Positions 16,009 through 24,128 of a stretch of DNA of 64,000 nt are shown in pieces. Position numbers and translations under genes: made by a program. How positions within the stretch are numbered: position 1 is the first letter of the stretch; each line of letters opens with the position of its first letter. Under the pieces are notes generated by a model, which was not told where the DNA came from, searched no databases, and saw only the letters and a program-made list of their open reading frames with translations. The stretch lies in contig VGYZ01000004.1 in the NCBI GenBank assembly GCA_016872795.1, positions 25,486-89,485 of the forward strand, read 5' to 3'. The DNA comes from Planctomycetota bacterium. Lineage in GTDB: Bacteria > Planctomycetota > UBA1135 > GCA-002686595.

Positions 16009-17111
16009 CACGCACCCCTCGCGTACGAGCCGCGCGACTCGCGCACGCAACGCTCTACTTCGCCGGCCAGCTGCGAGAGCGGCAGGACCGCATCAGCAAG
16101 CCCCGCGCGTACGACGGCACCTGGCATCCCCCACACGACACTCGACGGCTCGTCTTGCGCCAGCACGATACCACCGGCCTGACCGATGAGCTCCGCGCCC
16201 AACATGCCATCCTGTCCCATTCCGGTCAGCAAGAGACACAGCGTGCTGCCGCCATAGGTCGCGGCCACGGACCGAAACAGCACATCGACCGCAGGTCGGC
16301 AGAAGTTCTCGGGCGCTCCTTGATGGAGCGTCACACTGACAGCACCCTCGGCATACCGCGTTTCCATGTGAAAGTCGCCCGGCGCAATCAGGACGCGCCC
16401 GGCGAGGACCACATCTCCTTCGCTGGCCTCCTTCACGCGCACCTGGCAGCGTTGATCGAGGTTGCGGGCGAGGTTGGCCGTGAATCCAGGGGGCATGTGC
16501 TGCACGAGGACGATCGGAACGGGGAAATCAGCGGGAATCGCGGGGAGGAACTCCGCCAGAGCGTTGGGTCCGCCCGTGGACACGCCGATCGCGAGAACTT
16601 CGATGCGCGCGCGGGCCTTCGGGTGCGGAGTGCGCGCAACGGCAGCGGGGGCGAGACTGCGCGCGACGCCCGCCTGCAGCGCAGCCACCGCGGGTATGCT
16701 CGCACGGCTGCGAACGCGCGTGAGCAACTCAGCGCCGAACGCGCGCGAGGCAACACACAGGGCAGCGTCGCTCTCGGGTCGAGCGAGCGTGTCGTCGGCG
16801 CCGCCGGACAGGGCCTGCGCGAGCGCTGCGCGACCATCCGTTCCGTCGTGCGCCAACGCGAGGATGCGCGCGCGCGGAAAGCTCTTGCGCAGACGAGCGA
16901 GCGAATCGCGCCAGTCTTCTTCCGCCATGCACAGATCGAGCACGACCACATCGGGGCTCGCGTCCGCGCACTTGGCGAGTACCAGCGCCGTGGAGCCCAC
17001 GCAGGCGCACAGTTCGATGTCCTCCGCCGCGCTCAGGCCATCCTTGAGGACCTTGCGCGCGAGCGCCGAGTCGCCGACCACGGCTACACGCAGGCTCGCC
17101 ATGGAGTCCAC
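16008..17111 (-). CDS. cheB: CheB methylesterase with degenerate receiver domain
   Basis: A 367-residue chemoreceptor methylesterase/deamidase. The C-terminal catalytic triad is intact: S178 in GVSTGG, H205 in LVQHMPPG, D301 in TGMGQDG. The N-terminal receiver keeps D14 and the phospho-acceptor position D59 (VVLDL). However, the first acid of the pair is Gly13, the switch Ser/Thr is Ala87 and the invariant Lys is Arg111. Phosphorylation by CheA is therefore likely lost or altered. GTG 17109-17111 overlaps the cheY stop by one base; ATG 17102 is an alternative. Numbering is from GTG 17111. Confidence 0.93.
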   Translation of the reverse strand: MDSMASLRVAVVGDSALARKVLKDGLSAAEDIELCACVGSTALVLAKCADASPDVVVLDLCMAEEDWRDSLARLRKSFPRARILALAHDGTDGRAALAQALSGGADDTLARPESDAALCVASRAFGAELLTRVRSRASIPAVAALQAGVARSLAPAAVARTPHPKARARIEVLAIGVSTGGPNALAEFLPAIPADFPVPIVLVQHMPPGFTANLARNLDQRCQVRVKEASEGDVVLAGRVLIAPGDFHMETRYAEGAVSVTLHQGAPENFCRPAVDVLFRSVAATYGGSTLCLLLTGMGQDGMLGAELIGQAGGIVLAQDEPSSVVWGMPGAVVRAGLADAVLPLSQLAGEVERCVRESRGSYARGA

Positions 17112-17482
17112 TAGCCCCCGCGGATCCCGAGGAGCTGCAGCTTCTCTTCAACCATCTCGGGCGTGAACGGCTTCATCAGGTACTCGTTGGCTCCCGCCGC
17201 GAGCGCCTTGACTACCTGCTCCATCTCGGTCTCGGTGGTGACCATCATCAGCGGCAGATCGCGCCACTCCGAGCTCTGGCGCACGCTGCGAATGAACTCG
17301 TAGCCGTTCATCTCGGGCATGTTCCAGTCGACCAGTGCGATCGCGGGCAACGGCCCGCCGCGGAGACACTCGAGCGCTTCCTTGCCATGCGCAGCCTGCA
17401 CGACCTCGAAGCCAAGCTTGGTGAGAATGCGCGTGAGCACGGTACGGATCACGGCTGAGTCGTCGATGACCAAGGCTCGCAC
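17111..17482 (-). CDS. cheY: CheY-type response regulator (second)
   Basis: A 123-residue receiver domain. The start is GTG 17480-17482, supported by AGGA 7 nt upstream; longer frames extend into cheW-proximal DNA without similarity. All conserved residues are there: VIDDS, ALVDWNMPEMNG, MVTTETE, YLMKPFTPE. It sits between cheW and cheB in the coupled run and shares a base with the cheB start. As a single-domain regulator it presumably carries the CheA signal to an unknown effector. Confidence 0.93.
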   Translation of the reverse strand: MRALVIDDSAVIRTVLTRILTKLGFEVVQAAHGKEALECLRGGPLPAIALVDWNMPEMNGYEFIRSVRQSSEWRDLPLMMVTTETEMEQVVKALAAGANEYLMKPFTPEMVEEKLQLLGIRGG

Positions 17483-17519
17483 AAGTGTTCCTCGTTGGGC
17501 GTTGGGGCTCAAGTTGCAA

Positions 17520-17957
17520 TCAGGCCTCGGTGGGCACGAGCAGGACCTTGTCGGTATCGAGTAGGAGCAGCAGTTCATGCTCCAGCTTCGCCACGCGGCT
17601 GATGAGCTCGCGCGAGACGCCGCGCAGGTTCTCCGGCGGTCGCTCCAACACCGAGTCGTCTATTTCCAACACATCGCCGATCTCATCAACGAGCAGCGAC
17701 ACCGCGCCCTCCTCCGTGCGCAGGACGACATTCATGGAGCGGCCGCCGTTCTCGCGCGGACCGCGATCCAGCCGACGCCGCAGGTCGATCGCCGTGACGA
17801 TCTGGCCGCGCAGGTTGATCAAGCCGCGCACGACATCCGGAGCCAGCGGTACCGGCGTCATCACTTGATCGCGCAGCACTTCTTGGACCTTGTGCACCTC
17901 GACGCCGAACAGCGCGCGGCCGAGGTAAAATGTGCAGAACTGACGGGGCTTGCTCAT
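17520..17957 (-). CDS. cheW: CheW coupling protein
   Basis: A 145-residue CheW-domain protein that links receptors to the kinase CheA. It has the family start FCTFYLGRALFGVEVHKVQEVL, the interaction loop VVRGLINLRGQIVTAIDLRRRL, and LLVDEIGDVLEID. AGGAG lies 8 nt before ATG 17955-17957. It is 19 bp downstream of cheA. Its Arg-rich loop (INLRGQIV) is the region that contacts receptors and CheA. Confidence 0.95.
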   Translation of the reverse strand: MSKPRQFCTFYLGRALFGVEVHKVQEVLRDQVMTPVPLAPDVVRGLINLRGQIVTAIDLRRRLDRGPRENGGRSMNVVLRTEEGAVSLLVDEIGDVLEIDDSVLERPPENLRGVSRELISRVAKLEHELLLLLDTDKVLLVPTEA

Positions 17958-17976
17958 GGTTGCTCTCCTCGGTGCT

Positions 17977-20214
17977 CTAGATGGCGTGGGTGTCGCACTC
18001 GCTCGCGAAGCGCTTTGCGACAGCGGCGATGTCGAGCAGGTCGGTCACCTTGCCACCAATCACGGCCGTTCCCAGCAACCCGGCGCGCGGCGCGCAGCGT
18101 TGCACCTTCAACTCTTGCTCGACGATGTCGAGGATGCGCTCGACCACCAGACCGTAGCTGCGATCGCCCTCGCGCACGACGACGACGGGCAGCGGTTGAC
18201 CCGCGATGTCCGCTTCGCTGCCACCGAAGTGCTCGGCCAGCGAGATCAGCGGCAGGATGTCGTCACGGTATTGCACGACGCGCTGGTGTCCGGACAGCTC
18301 GATCTGATCCGCCGCGAACACCTCGAGGCGCGCCGCCTCTTCGAGAGCTGCGGCCATGCGCTGTCCGCCGCCTACGCTGAACAGCAGCAGTCGGCGCTGC
18401 TCGCCTTCGCTGGCGTTCGTCGCGGCATTCGCGGAGACGCTCGCGCGCTCGCGCGCCTCGCTGATCACACGCGCGCGCTGGGCGATGCCCATCACATCGA
18501 GAATGAGCGCCACTTTGCCATCGCCCATGATCGTGGCGCCGGCGAAGGTCGAGAGCCCCTTCAGCAGCTTGCCGAGCGGCTTGACGACGATCTCCTCGGT
18601 GTCGCAGATGCGATCGACGACGAGGCCGAAGTGACGGTCGTCCGCCTGCAACACGACGATGTTCACGGCGGCGTCGCCGTTCGTGCGTTGCGCTAGCCCG
18701 AGTTCGCGATCGAGGTGTACGAGCGGCAAGAGCGCGCCTCGCAGTCGGTACACGGGGCTGCCTTCGATCATCTCGATGCCCTTGCGCGCGGCCTCACCTT
18801 CGAGGCGCACGAGCTCGAGCAACGAGACTTGCGGGATGGCAAAGCGCTCCTCGCCGGTGACCACCACGAGCGCCGGGATGATCGCCAGGGTCAGCGGGAT
18901 CTTGATGCGGATCGTGAGCCCTTCGAGGAAGCGGTTGTGCAGGTCGACTTGCCCACCGGTCTTCTCGATGTTCGAGCGCACGACATCCATGCCGACGCCG
19001 CGGCCGGAGATGTTGCTCAAGGCCGAAGCGGTCGAAAGGCCCGCCGCGAAGATCAGCATGCAGGCCTCGCGCTCGCCCATGCGCGACGCCTGCTCCTGCG
19101 TGATCAGGCCGTTGGTGACAGCCTTGCGCTTGACGCGCTCGACATCGATGCCACCGCCGTCGTCGGAGATCTCGATGATGACCTGCCCGCCCTCGTGGAA
19201 CGCGCGCAGGTGCAGCACGCCCTCGGCGGGCTTGCCGCGCTGGGCGCGCACCTGCGGCGCCTCGATGCCGTGGTCGCACGAGTTGCGCACGATGTGCGTG
19301 AGCGGGTCCTTGATCGCCTCGAGGATCGTCTTGTCGAGTTCGGTCTCCTTGCCGTCCATCTCGACGCGGATCTTCTTGCCCAGCGACTGCGACAAGTCGC
19401 GCACGACGCGCGGCAGCTTGCTCCAGATGTTCGAGATCGGCTGCATGCGCGTCTTCATGACGCTCTCCTGCAGCTCGGTCGTGATCAGGTTCAAGCGCTG
19501 CGTCGTCGCGAGGAAGCCGTTGTCGCAGGAGCTCGTGGTGAACTGCAGCACTTGGTTGCGCGCGAGCACCAGCTCGCCGACGAGGTTCATCAGCTTGTCG
19601 AGCTGGCCGACATCGACGCGGATCGAGTTGTCCGCGACCGAGTGTTCGGTCGATGCGGCGGCGGGCGCCGATGTGCTCGGGGCGGGCGCTGCAGGGGACG
19701 GGGGCGCCACGGGGCGCGCTGCTTCCACAGGCGCCGGAGCCAGAGCGAGCTCTGCGGGCGGGGTCGCGGAGGGAATCGGCGCACTCGCGGCCGTCGGAGC
19801 CCCCCCGGGCCGCTGCACGGGCTTGGCGAACTCACCCTGCAGGCGGGTCAGCGTCTCCTTCAACTCGAGGAACTCGTCCGGGCCTTCGCTGCCCTGCTTC
19901 TCGATGTTGTCGAGCATGCGGCGCGTGGCGTCGACAAGCGACAGGAGCGCGCCGGTCGCCTCCTGGTCGACGCCGACCTTGCCGTCGCGCAGGAGCGACA
20001 GCAGGTTCTCTCCCGCGTGCGACAGCGACTCGAGCCGCCCAAACCCGAGGAACCCGCAGGTGCCCTTGATGGTGTGGATCGAGCGGAAGATGCTCGCGAG
20101 CATCTCGCGCGCGTTGGGGTTGGACTCCAGCGCGAGCAGGTCGGTGTCGAGGCGGTCGAGGTTCTCGTGGCTCTCGACGAGGAACTCGGAAACAACATCG
20201 TCCATCTCGCCCAT
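17977..20214 (-). CDS. cheA: CheA histidine kinase with two CheW-like domains
   Basis: A 745-residue chemosensory kinase, taking ATG 20212-20214 (ATG 20203-20205 is close behind). Order: HPt domain with phospho-acceptor H47 in SIHTIKG; a Pro/Ala linker of about 60 residues in place of a clear P2 domain; a dimerisation helix pair (VDVGQLDKLMNLVGELV); an HATPase domain (HIVRNSCDHGIE, DDGGGID, SGRGVGMDVV); a CheW-like domain (to about residue 590); and a second, more divergent CheW-like domain (about 605-745). There is no fused receiver. The second CheW domain may give extra array contacts. It heads the leftward che operon. Confidence 0.95.
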   Translation of the reverse strand: MGEMDDVVSEFLVESHENLDRLDTDLLALESNPNAREMLASIFRSIHTIKGTCGFLGFGRLESLSHAGENLLSLLRDGKVGVDQEATGALLSLVDATRRMLDNIEKQGSEGPDEFLELKETLTRLQGEFAKPVQRPGGAPTAASAPIPSATPPAELALAPAPVEAARPVAPPSPAAPAPSTSAPAAASTEHSVADNSIRVDVGQLDKLMNLVGELVLARNQVLQFTTSSCDNGFLATTQRLNLITTELQESVMKTRMQPISNIWSKLPRVVRDLSQSLGKKIRVEMDGKETELDKTILEAIKDPLTHIVRNSCDHGIEAPQVRAQRGKPAEGVLHLRAFHEGGQVIIEISDDGGGIDVERVKRKAVTNGLITQEQASRMGEREACMLIFAAGLSTASALSNISGRGVGMDVVRSNIEKTGGQVDLHNRFLEGLTIRIKIPLTLAIIPALVVVTGEERFAIPQVSLLELVRLEGEAARKGIEMIEGSPVYRLRGALLPLVHLDRELGLAQRTNGDAAVNIVVLQADDRHFGLVVDRICDTEEIVVKPLGKLLKGLSTFAGATIMGDGKVALILDVMGIAQRARVISEARERASVSANAATNASEGEQRRLLLFSVGGGQRMAAALEEAARLEVFAADQIELSGHQRVVQYRDDILPLISLAEHFGGSEADIAGQPLPVVVVREGDRSYGLVVERILDIVEQELKVQRCAPRAGLLGTAVIGGKVTDLLDIAAVAKRFASECDTHAI

Positions 20215-20521
20215 GGGGTTCTGTTTCCCGGTTGAAACCGGTGCTTGCAGTCGCGGAACCCGCTCGGCCCCCTCCGTGGGGGCCGCTCTCAGGCTCCGGA
20301 CCGCTTTCGGCGGCCATGTGACGCGCCTTGAGCAGCTTTCGTGTTTCTCTCCTGAAACACGACGAAGCCAACCCCCGGTCTGAAAATCGCGACCGCAACT
20401 TCGCTCGCGGGATCGGCGGCCTAGACGCGCATGCGCCCCGCCCGAGCGCGTCCAGATCGGCCCGCGGAGCATCAGGACCAGCGCGCCCTCGCAGCGGGTT
20501 TTCGGCGCGAGCGCAAGAAAA
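20215..20521 (-). promoter_or_regulatory. cheA leader / tRNA-His to cheA spacer with three palindromes
   Basis: This 307-bp stretch holds no gene. It has three perfect inverted repeats: CCGGTT-GA-AACCGG (20228-20241), an 8-bp GC-rich hairpin CGGCCCCC-TCCGT-GGGGGCCG (20265-20285) and CGTGTTTC-TCTCCT-GAAACACG (20340-20361). The middle one could terminate tRNA-His transcripts or attenuate cheA. The outer two look like binding sites and share TGAAAC. No convincing separate cheA promoter was seen, so read-through from the tRNA promoter is possible. Confidence 0.45.
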
Positions 20522-20599
20522 TGGGGTGAGCGAGGGGACTCGAACCCCCGACCCCGAGGACCACAACCTCGTGCTCTAACCGACTGAGCTACGCCCACC
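20522..20599 (-). tRNA. tRNA-His (anticodon GTG)
   Basis: Read on the minus strand, the cloverleaf folds completely: acceptor GTGGGCG with CGCTCAC (one G-U pair), D arm GCTCAGTCGGTTAGAGC, anticodon arm CGAGG-TTGTGGT-CCTCG with anticodon GTG, and T arm GGGGGTTCGAGTCCCC. The extra 5' G (20599), paired with the discriminator C, is the hallmark of tRNA-His. The CCA end is encoded (20522-20524). It is preceded by a good promoter at 20674-20702. Confidence 0.97.
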
Positions 20600-20673
20600 G
20601 TTCTCGCGAGACAACAAGCGCCGTGTGGTGTGCGGCACGCACCCCGCGGGGCTGCGCTCCAACGGGGGCGCAG

Positions 20674-20702
20674 AGAATCGGACGGCGAGCGGCGCTTGTC
20701 AA
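20674..20702 (-). promoter_or_regulatory. Promoter of tRNA-His
   Basis: On the minus strand, a perfect TTGACA (20697-20702), a 17-bp spacer, then GATTCT (20674-20679). The expected start is about 68 nt before the tRNA 5' end. A perfect palindrome TCTCGCGAGA (20602-20611) lies between start and tRNA. Confidence 0.55.
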
Positions 20703-20780
20703 GCGCTGAAGCGCACCGAAAGGCTGCTCCACGGGCACCTCGGTCGGACCCACCGCCGACTCGACGCGGCTTTTTGCGTC

Positions 20781-21221
20781 CTAGCGACCGAACAGCCGCT
20801 GCCAGAGCGTGCGCGGCGAGGATGCAGGCCCAGTACGTCGGCCGCTGCCGGCCCCTAGCTGCGGGACAGGGCTCGCCGAGAGTGCGTCCACCCGCCGGCG
20901 CAGGAGCTCGTTCTCGCGCTGCACGGCGCCCAGCGCGAGCAGCAGGCGCTTTTGGGCCTCCTCGGAGGTGCGCAACTCGTCCTCGAGGCGCTCCGCGCGA
21001 CGCACGGAGCCGCGCTCGACGCGGGCGGACCACTCGAGCTCCCCTGCCAGCCGCAGGCGCTGGGCTTCGGCGGCCTCACGCTCGCGCTCCGCCTGCGTCC
21101 GCTGGGCCTCGAGCCGCTCGATCTGCTCGAGGTAGCCCTGTTCCCGCCGTCCGGGACCGACCACCCGCGGCCGCCCCGCCGGCAGCTCATACACCCGCTC
21201 CCTCGTCTCGATGTGCAGCAT
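20781..21221 (-). CDS. Small coiled-coil protein, unknown
   Basis: A 146-residue protein. After a short N-terminal segment (MLHIETRERVYELPAGRPRVVG) nearly the whole of residues 28-110 is one charged heptad-like helix rich in Glu, Arg, Leu and Ala (EQIERLEAQRTQAERERE...), predicted to be a coiled coil. A Ser/Pro/Gly tail ends in LWQRLFGR. No signal peptide, membrane segment or known domain was seen. It is divergent from the lipoprotein gene at 21306 and lies upstream of the tRNA-His promoter. I do not recognise the family. Confidence 0.65.
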   Translation of the reverse strand: MLHIETRERVYELPAGRPRVVGPGRREQGYLEQIERLEAQRTQAEREREAAEAQRLRLAGELEWSARVERGSVRRAERLEDELRTSEEAQKRLLLALGAVQRENELLRRRVDALSASPVPQLGAGSGRRTGPASSPRTLWQRLFGR

Positions 21222-21305
21222 CGCAATCCCCTCAGCCTGTGGACATCGGCGCGTCCAACTCGCACCTTGCCCATCGTCCCATTTTCCCCCTCAGGAGCCG
21301 CCACC

Positions 21306-22067
21306 ATGCGTCTCATCTCCGCTGCCTCCCTGCTGTTGCTCGCCGCCTGCTCCGCCCCCCAGATCACGGGCACGCCCAACTACGCGCTGCTCGAGCCGAA
21401 GGGTGATATCGGATTCGCGACCGGCGGCAACCTGCTCGCCGATACGACACTCTCCGACCTCGGCATCGCCGACGCGGAAGGCGCGCTCGGCGCGCAGCTC
21501 GATTTCAAGTGGGGCGCGCCGCACCTCACGCTCGCCACACAAGCGGCGAGATGGGAGGGCAACGGCACGCTGGATGTCGCCTTCGGCGACATTCCCGCCA
21601 CTGAAGGCGTGTCGAGCAAGCTCGACCTCGCCGTACACCGTGCGTACCTCACCTTCGACTTCGCCCCCACCGACATGCTCGAGCTCGGCATCGGTGTCGG
21701 CGCCCTCGTATTCGACCTGAACGCAACCGTGACTCCTGAATCTGTCATGTTCGCGGCGCAGGAGATCGACGAGCTGGTGCCAGTGCCGGTGCTCGCCGCG
21801 CGCGCCGCGGGCCGCGTGTGGAAGCTCGAGCTCCAAGCTACCGCGGCCGGCATGGCGGTCGACATCGGCGGCGACGAAGCCAGCGTGCTCGACCTCGACC
21901 TGAACGCGCGCTACGCAGTCTTTGGCGAACACGGCTCGTTCCACGGAGCGCTCGTCGCGGGCTGGCGCTCGACCGACTTGGCCGTGGCCTACGATGATGG
22001 CGTCGAGAGCGCCGATCTCGACGCCACCGTCTCAGGCCCCTACATCGGCCTGCAGCTCGGCTTCTAG
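21306..22067 (+). CDS. Lipoprotein, probably a small beta-barrel or beta-rich envelope protein
   Basis: A 253-residue protein with a lipoprotein signal (MRLISAASLLLLAAC, lipobox LLAAC). CAGGAG lies about 9 nt before ATG 21306. The mature part alternates hydrophobic and polar residues and is Gly/Asp rich, ending in YIGLQLGF; an aromatic at the C-terminus is typical of outer-membrane barrel proteins. A lipid anchor together with a barrel-like end is ambiguous. There is no family assignment. It is followed 21 bp later by the zinc-ribbon membrane protein and may start that transcript. Confidence 0.75.
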   Translation: MRLISAASLLLLAACSAPQITGTPNYALLEPKGDIGFATGGNLLADTTLSDLGIADAEGALGAQLDFKWGAPHLTLATQAARWEGNGTLDVAFGDIPATEGVSSKLDLAVHRAYLTFDFAPTDMLELGIGVGALVFDLNATVTPESVMFAAQEIDELVPVPVLAARAAGRVWKLELQATAAGMAVDIGGDEASVLDLDLNARYAVFGEHGSFHGALVAGWRSTDLAVAYDDGVESADLDATVSGPYIGLQLGF

Positions 22068-22088
22068 CCGCACAAGCGCATCCCCGCG

Positions 22089-22469
22089 ATGAGCGCGAGA
22101 GAGCGTCCGCCGAGCTACGGCAACATGAGCGACCAGCACTGGTCGCGCACGCGCAAGGAGCGCAACCGCGAGGCGCTCGACTACTACCTCGAGCGCTCGC
22201 GCAAGCCCGGCGTCGCCGAAGGCGGAGCGGAACGCAATTTCTACTGCATGCACTGCGACGGCGTGATTCCCTTCGCGCCGCGCACGCGCCTTTGTCCGCA
22301 CTGCAAGGGCGAGCTCGACGAGCATGTCGTGCGCTACTTCAACTGGGTCGAGATCAACGAGCCTCCGGAGAGCGATCTCAAGGCGCTGCTACCGTTCTTG
22401 ATCGGCGCGCTCGGCTTGCTCGCGCTCGCTGGACTCGCATTCCTCGCATGGAGCGTCTGGGGTTCGTGA
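22089..22469 (+). CDS. Zinc-ribbon membrane protein
   Basis: A 126-residue protein with a charged N-terminal half, a zinc ribbon (CMHCDGVIPFAPRTRLCPHC, residues about 53-72) and a single C-terminal transmembrane helix (ALLPFLIGALGLLALAGLAFLAW). The ribbon would face the cytoplasm if the protein is tail-anchored. Its stop overlaps the next start by 4 nt (GTGA), so it is co-translated with the E1-like enzyme. Its function is unknown; the pairing hints at a membrane-associated partner for that enzyme. Confidence 0.75.
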   Translation: MSARERPPSYGNMSDQHWSRTRKERNREALDYYLERSRKPGVAEGGAERNFYCMHCDGVIPFAPRTRLCPHCKGELDEHVVRYFNWVEINEPPESDLKALLPFLIGALGLLALAGLAFLAWSVWGS

Positions 22470-23497
22470 GCGCGAGCCGTTTCGACCGACAGGAGCGCTT
22501 CGCGCCGCTCGGCGCTGAGGGGCAGGCACGACTGGCGCGCTCGCGTGTGCTGGTGGTCGGATGCGGCGCACTGGGCGGTGCACTCGCGCAGTCGATGGTA
22601 CGCAGCGGAGTCGGCACGGTGCGTATCGTGGACCGCGACATCGTCGAGGAAAGCAACCTGCCGCGGCAGGTGCTGTTCGAGCCGCAGGACATCGGTCAGC
22701 CCAAGGCGCTCGTCGCCGCGCGAGCGCTTGGACGCGTGGGTGGACCCGCGCGCATCGAGCCTCATGTGCGGCATCTCGACGGCGAATTGCTGCGCGAGCT
22801 TGCCGCGGATGTCGACCTCGTGCTCGATGGCACCGACAACCTCGCCACGCGCTACCTGGTCAACGACCATGCGGTCGAGCGCGGCAGATCGTGGGTCTAT
22901 GGCGGTGTCGTGGGCAGCTCTGGGCTCGTGTTTCCCGTCGTTCCGCCCGCGGGGGCGTGCCTGCGCTGCCTGTTTCCGGATCCTCCCCCGCCGGGCGCCC
23001 TGCCGACCTGCGACAGCGCCGGCGTGATCCAGCCGGCCGTTGCGGCCATCGCGGCGCTGCAAGCGGGCGTCGCACTCCGCTTGCTCGGTAGCCCGCGCGA
23101 ACGCCGCACCCAGACGAAGTCGCGCCTGATCGAGCTCGATGTCTGGTCGCTCGAATGCCATGGGATCGATGTTCCCCGCGATCCGGACTGTCCGTGTTGC
23201 GCTCGGCGTGAGTTTTCGTTCCTCGATGCGGACACCACGGGCGAGGCGCTCTCGCTGTGCGGTCGCCGCACCGTGCAAGTGCGTCCGAGCCGCTCGACGC
23301 GCGCGCGCATCGACCTCGTCGGCCTGAAGGCACGCCTCGCCACTGTGGCGCAGGACGCCGCGCTGCTCGACGGCCTGCTGCGCTTTCGCATCGAGGACAT
23401 CACCTGCTCCGTGTTCCCCGACGGACGCGCGCTGTTCGAAGGCACCGACGATCCCCTGCGAGCGCGCGCATTGTACGACCGCTGGCTGGGCTCATGA
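22466..23497 (+). CDS. E1-like ThiF/MoeB-family adenylyltransferase
   Basis: A 343-residue ubiquitin-activating-type enzyme of the MoeB/ThiF/HesA family. These enzymes adenylate the C-terminal glycine of a small sulfur-carrier protein (MoaD, ThiS and relatives). It has RFDRQERF, the nucleotide loop VVGCGALGG, ESNLPRQ, DGTDN, CxxC pairs for zinc (CLRC and CPCC), and a Cys in PTCDSAG. A C-terminal extension of about 85 residues follows the zinc site (SLCGRRTVQV ... FPDGRALFEGT), as in some MoeB-like proteins. Start GTG 22466 overlaps the upstream gene by 4 nt; ATG 22448 is an alternative. The following gene looks like a MobA/MocA enzyme, suggesting a molybdenum-cofactor role. Confidence 0.88.
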   Translation: MSASRFDRQERFAPLGAEGQARLARSRVLVVGCGALGGALAQSMVRSGVGTVRIVDRDIVEESNLPRQVLFEPQDIGQPKALVAARALGRVGGPARIEPHVRHLDGELLRELAADVDLVLDGTDNLATRYLVNDHAVERGRSWVYGGVVGSSGLVFPVVPPAGACLRCLFPDPPPPGALPTCDSAGVIQPAVAAIAALQAGVALRLLGSPRERRTQTKSRLIELDVWSLECHGIDVPRDPDCPCCARREFSFLDADTTGEALSLCGRRTVQVRPSRSTRARIDLVGLKARLATVAQDAALLDGLLRFRIEDITCSVFPDGRALFEGTDDPLRARALYDRWLGS

Positions 23498-24087
23498 GCG
23501 TGCGCGCCGTGGTGCTCGCCGCCGGCGAGAGCCGTCGACTGGGCGAACCCAAGGCGCTGGCGCACATCGGCTCGCGCAAGGCGCTCGAACATTTGTTGGC
23601 CGCGCTCGCGTGCGTGGATGCAGACCCGCTGGTGGTCACGGGTGCGCACGCTGAGGAAATCCGCGCGCACTGCGCGAGGCCAGCGAGCTGGCTACACAAT
23701 CCGCGCTGGTCCGAGGGGCGCACGAGCGGCGTGATCGCGGCGCGCGACGCGCTCCCCGGCGCGGACCTGCTCATCGCTCCTGTCGATGTCCCCATGGTGC
23801 GCGCGACGACCATCGCGGCCATCCTGCGCGCGTGGCACGACGCGGGCCGCCCAGAGGCGGGCTGGCTCGCCCCGCGCTTGCGCGCTCAGGGGACCTTCGG
23901 TCACCCAGTCCTCGTGGGCCGTGAGCTGCTTCGTCGCCTGGACGCTGGGAAGGAACTTCGCGCGCTGCGGGCCTTCGCGCAGCCGCTGCTCGCGGCCGAG
24001 GTGGACGATCCGGCCATTCTCGATGACCTCGACACGCGCTCGGATCTCGATGCGCTCCGCCAGCGTCTGGAAGCAGACGGCGGCTGA
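23494..24087 (+). CDS. MobA/MocA-like nucleotidyltransferase
   Basis: A 197-residue protein of the MobA-like NTP-transferase family. These transfer CMP or GMP to molybdopterin to make dinucleotide cofactors, although other members act on sugars. The start VRAVVLAAGESRRLGEPKAL gives the nucleotide-binding LAAGxSxRxGxxK signature. LLIAPVDVPMV carries the metal-binding Asp, and GTFGHPVLVG is typical of MocA. ATG 23494 overlaps the previous stop (ATGA). Together with the E1-like gene it suggests cofactor assembly, but no molybdoenzyme is encoded in the window. Confidence 0.85.
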   Translation: MSVRAVVLAAGESRRLGEPKALAHIGSRKALEHLLAALACVDADPLVVTGAHAEEIRAHCARPASWLHNPRWSEGRTSGVIAARDALPGADLLIAPVDVPMVRATTIAAILRAWHDAGRPEAGWLAPRLRAQGTFGHPVLVGRELLRRLDAGKELRALRAFAQPLLAAEVDDPAILDDLDTRSDLDALRQRLEADGG

Positions 24088-24128
24088 AGTTCCTGCGCGA
24101 TCGATCCCGATAGATCCGTCGGAATCGT

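Noticed and set aside
18659-20383. A 574-codon + strand frame across cheA
   Set aside because: Ser/Arg-rich mirror of cheA with no domain. The minus strand holds every CheA signature.
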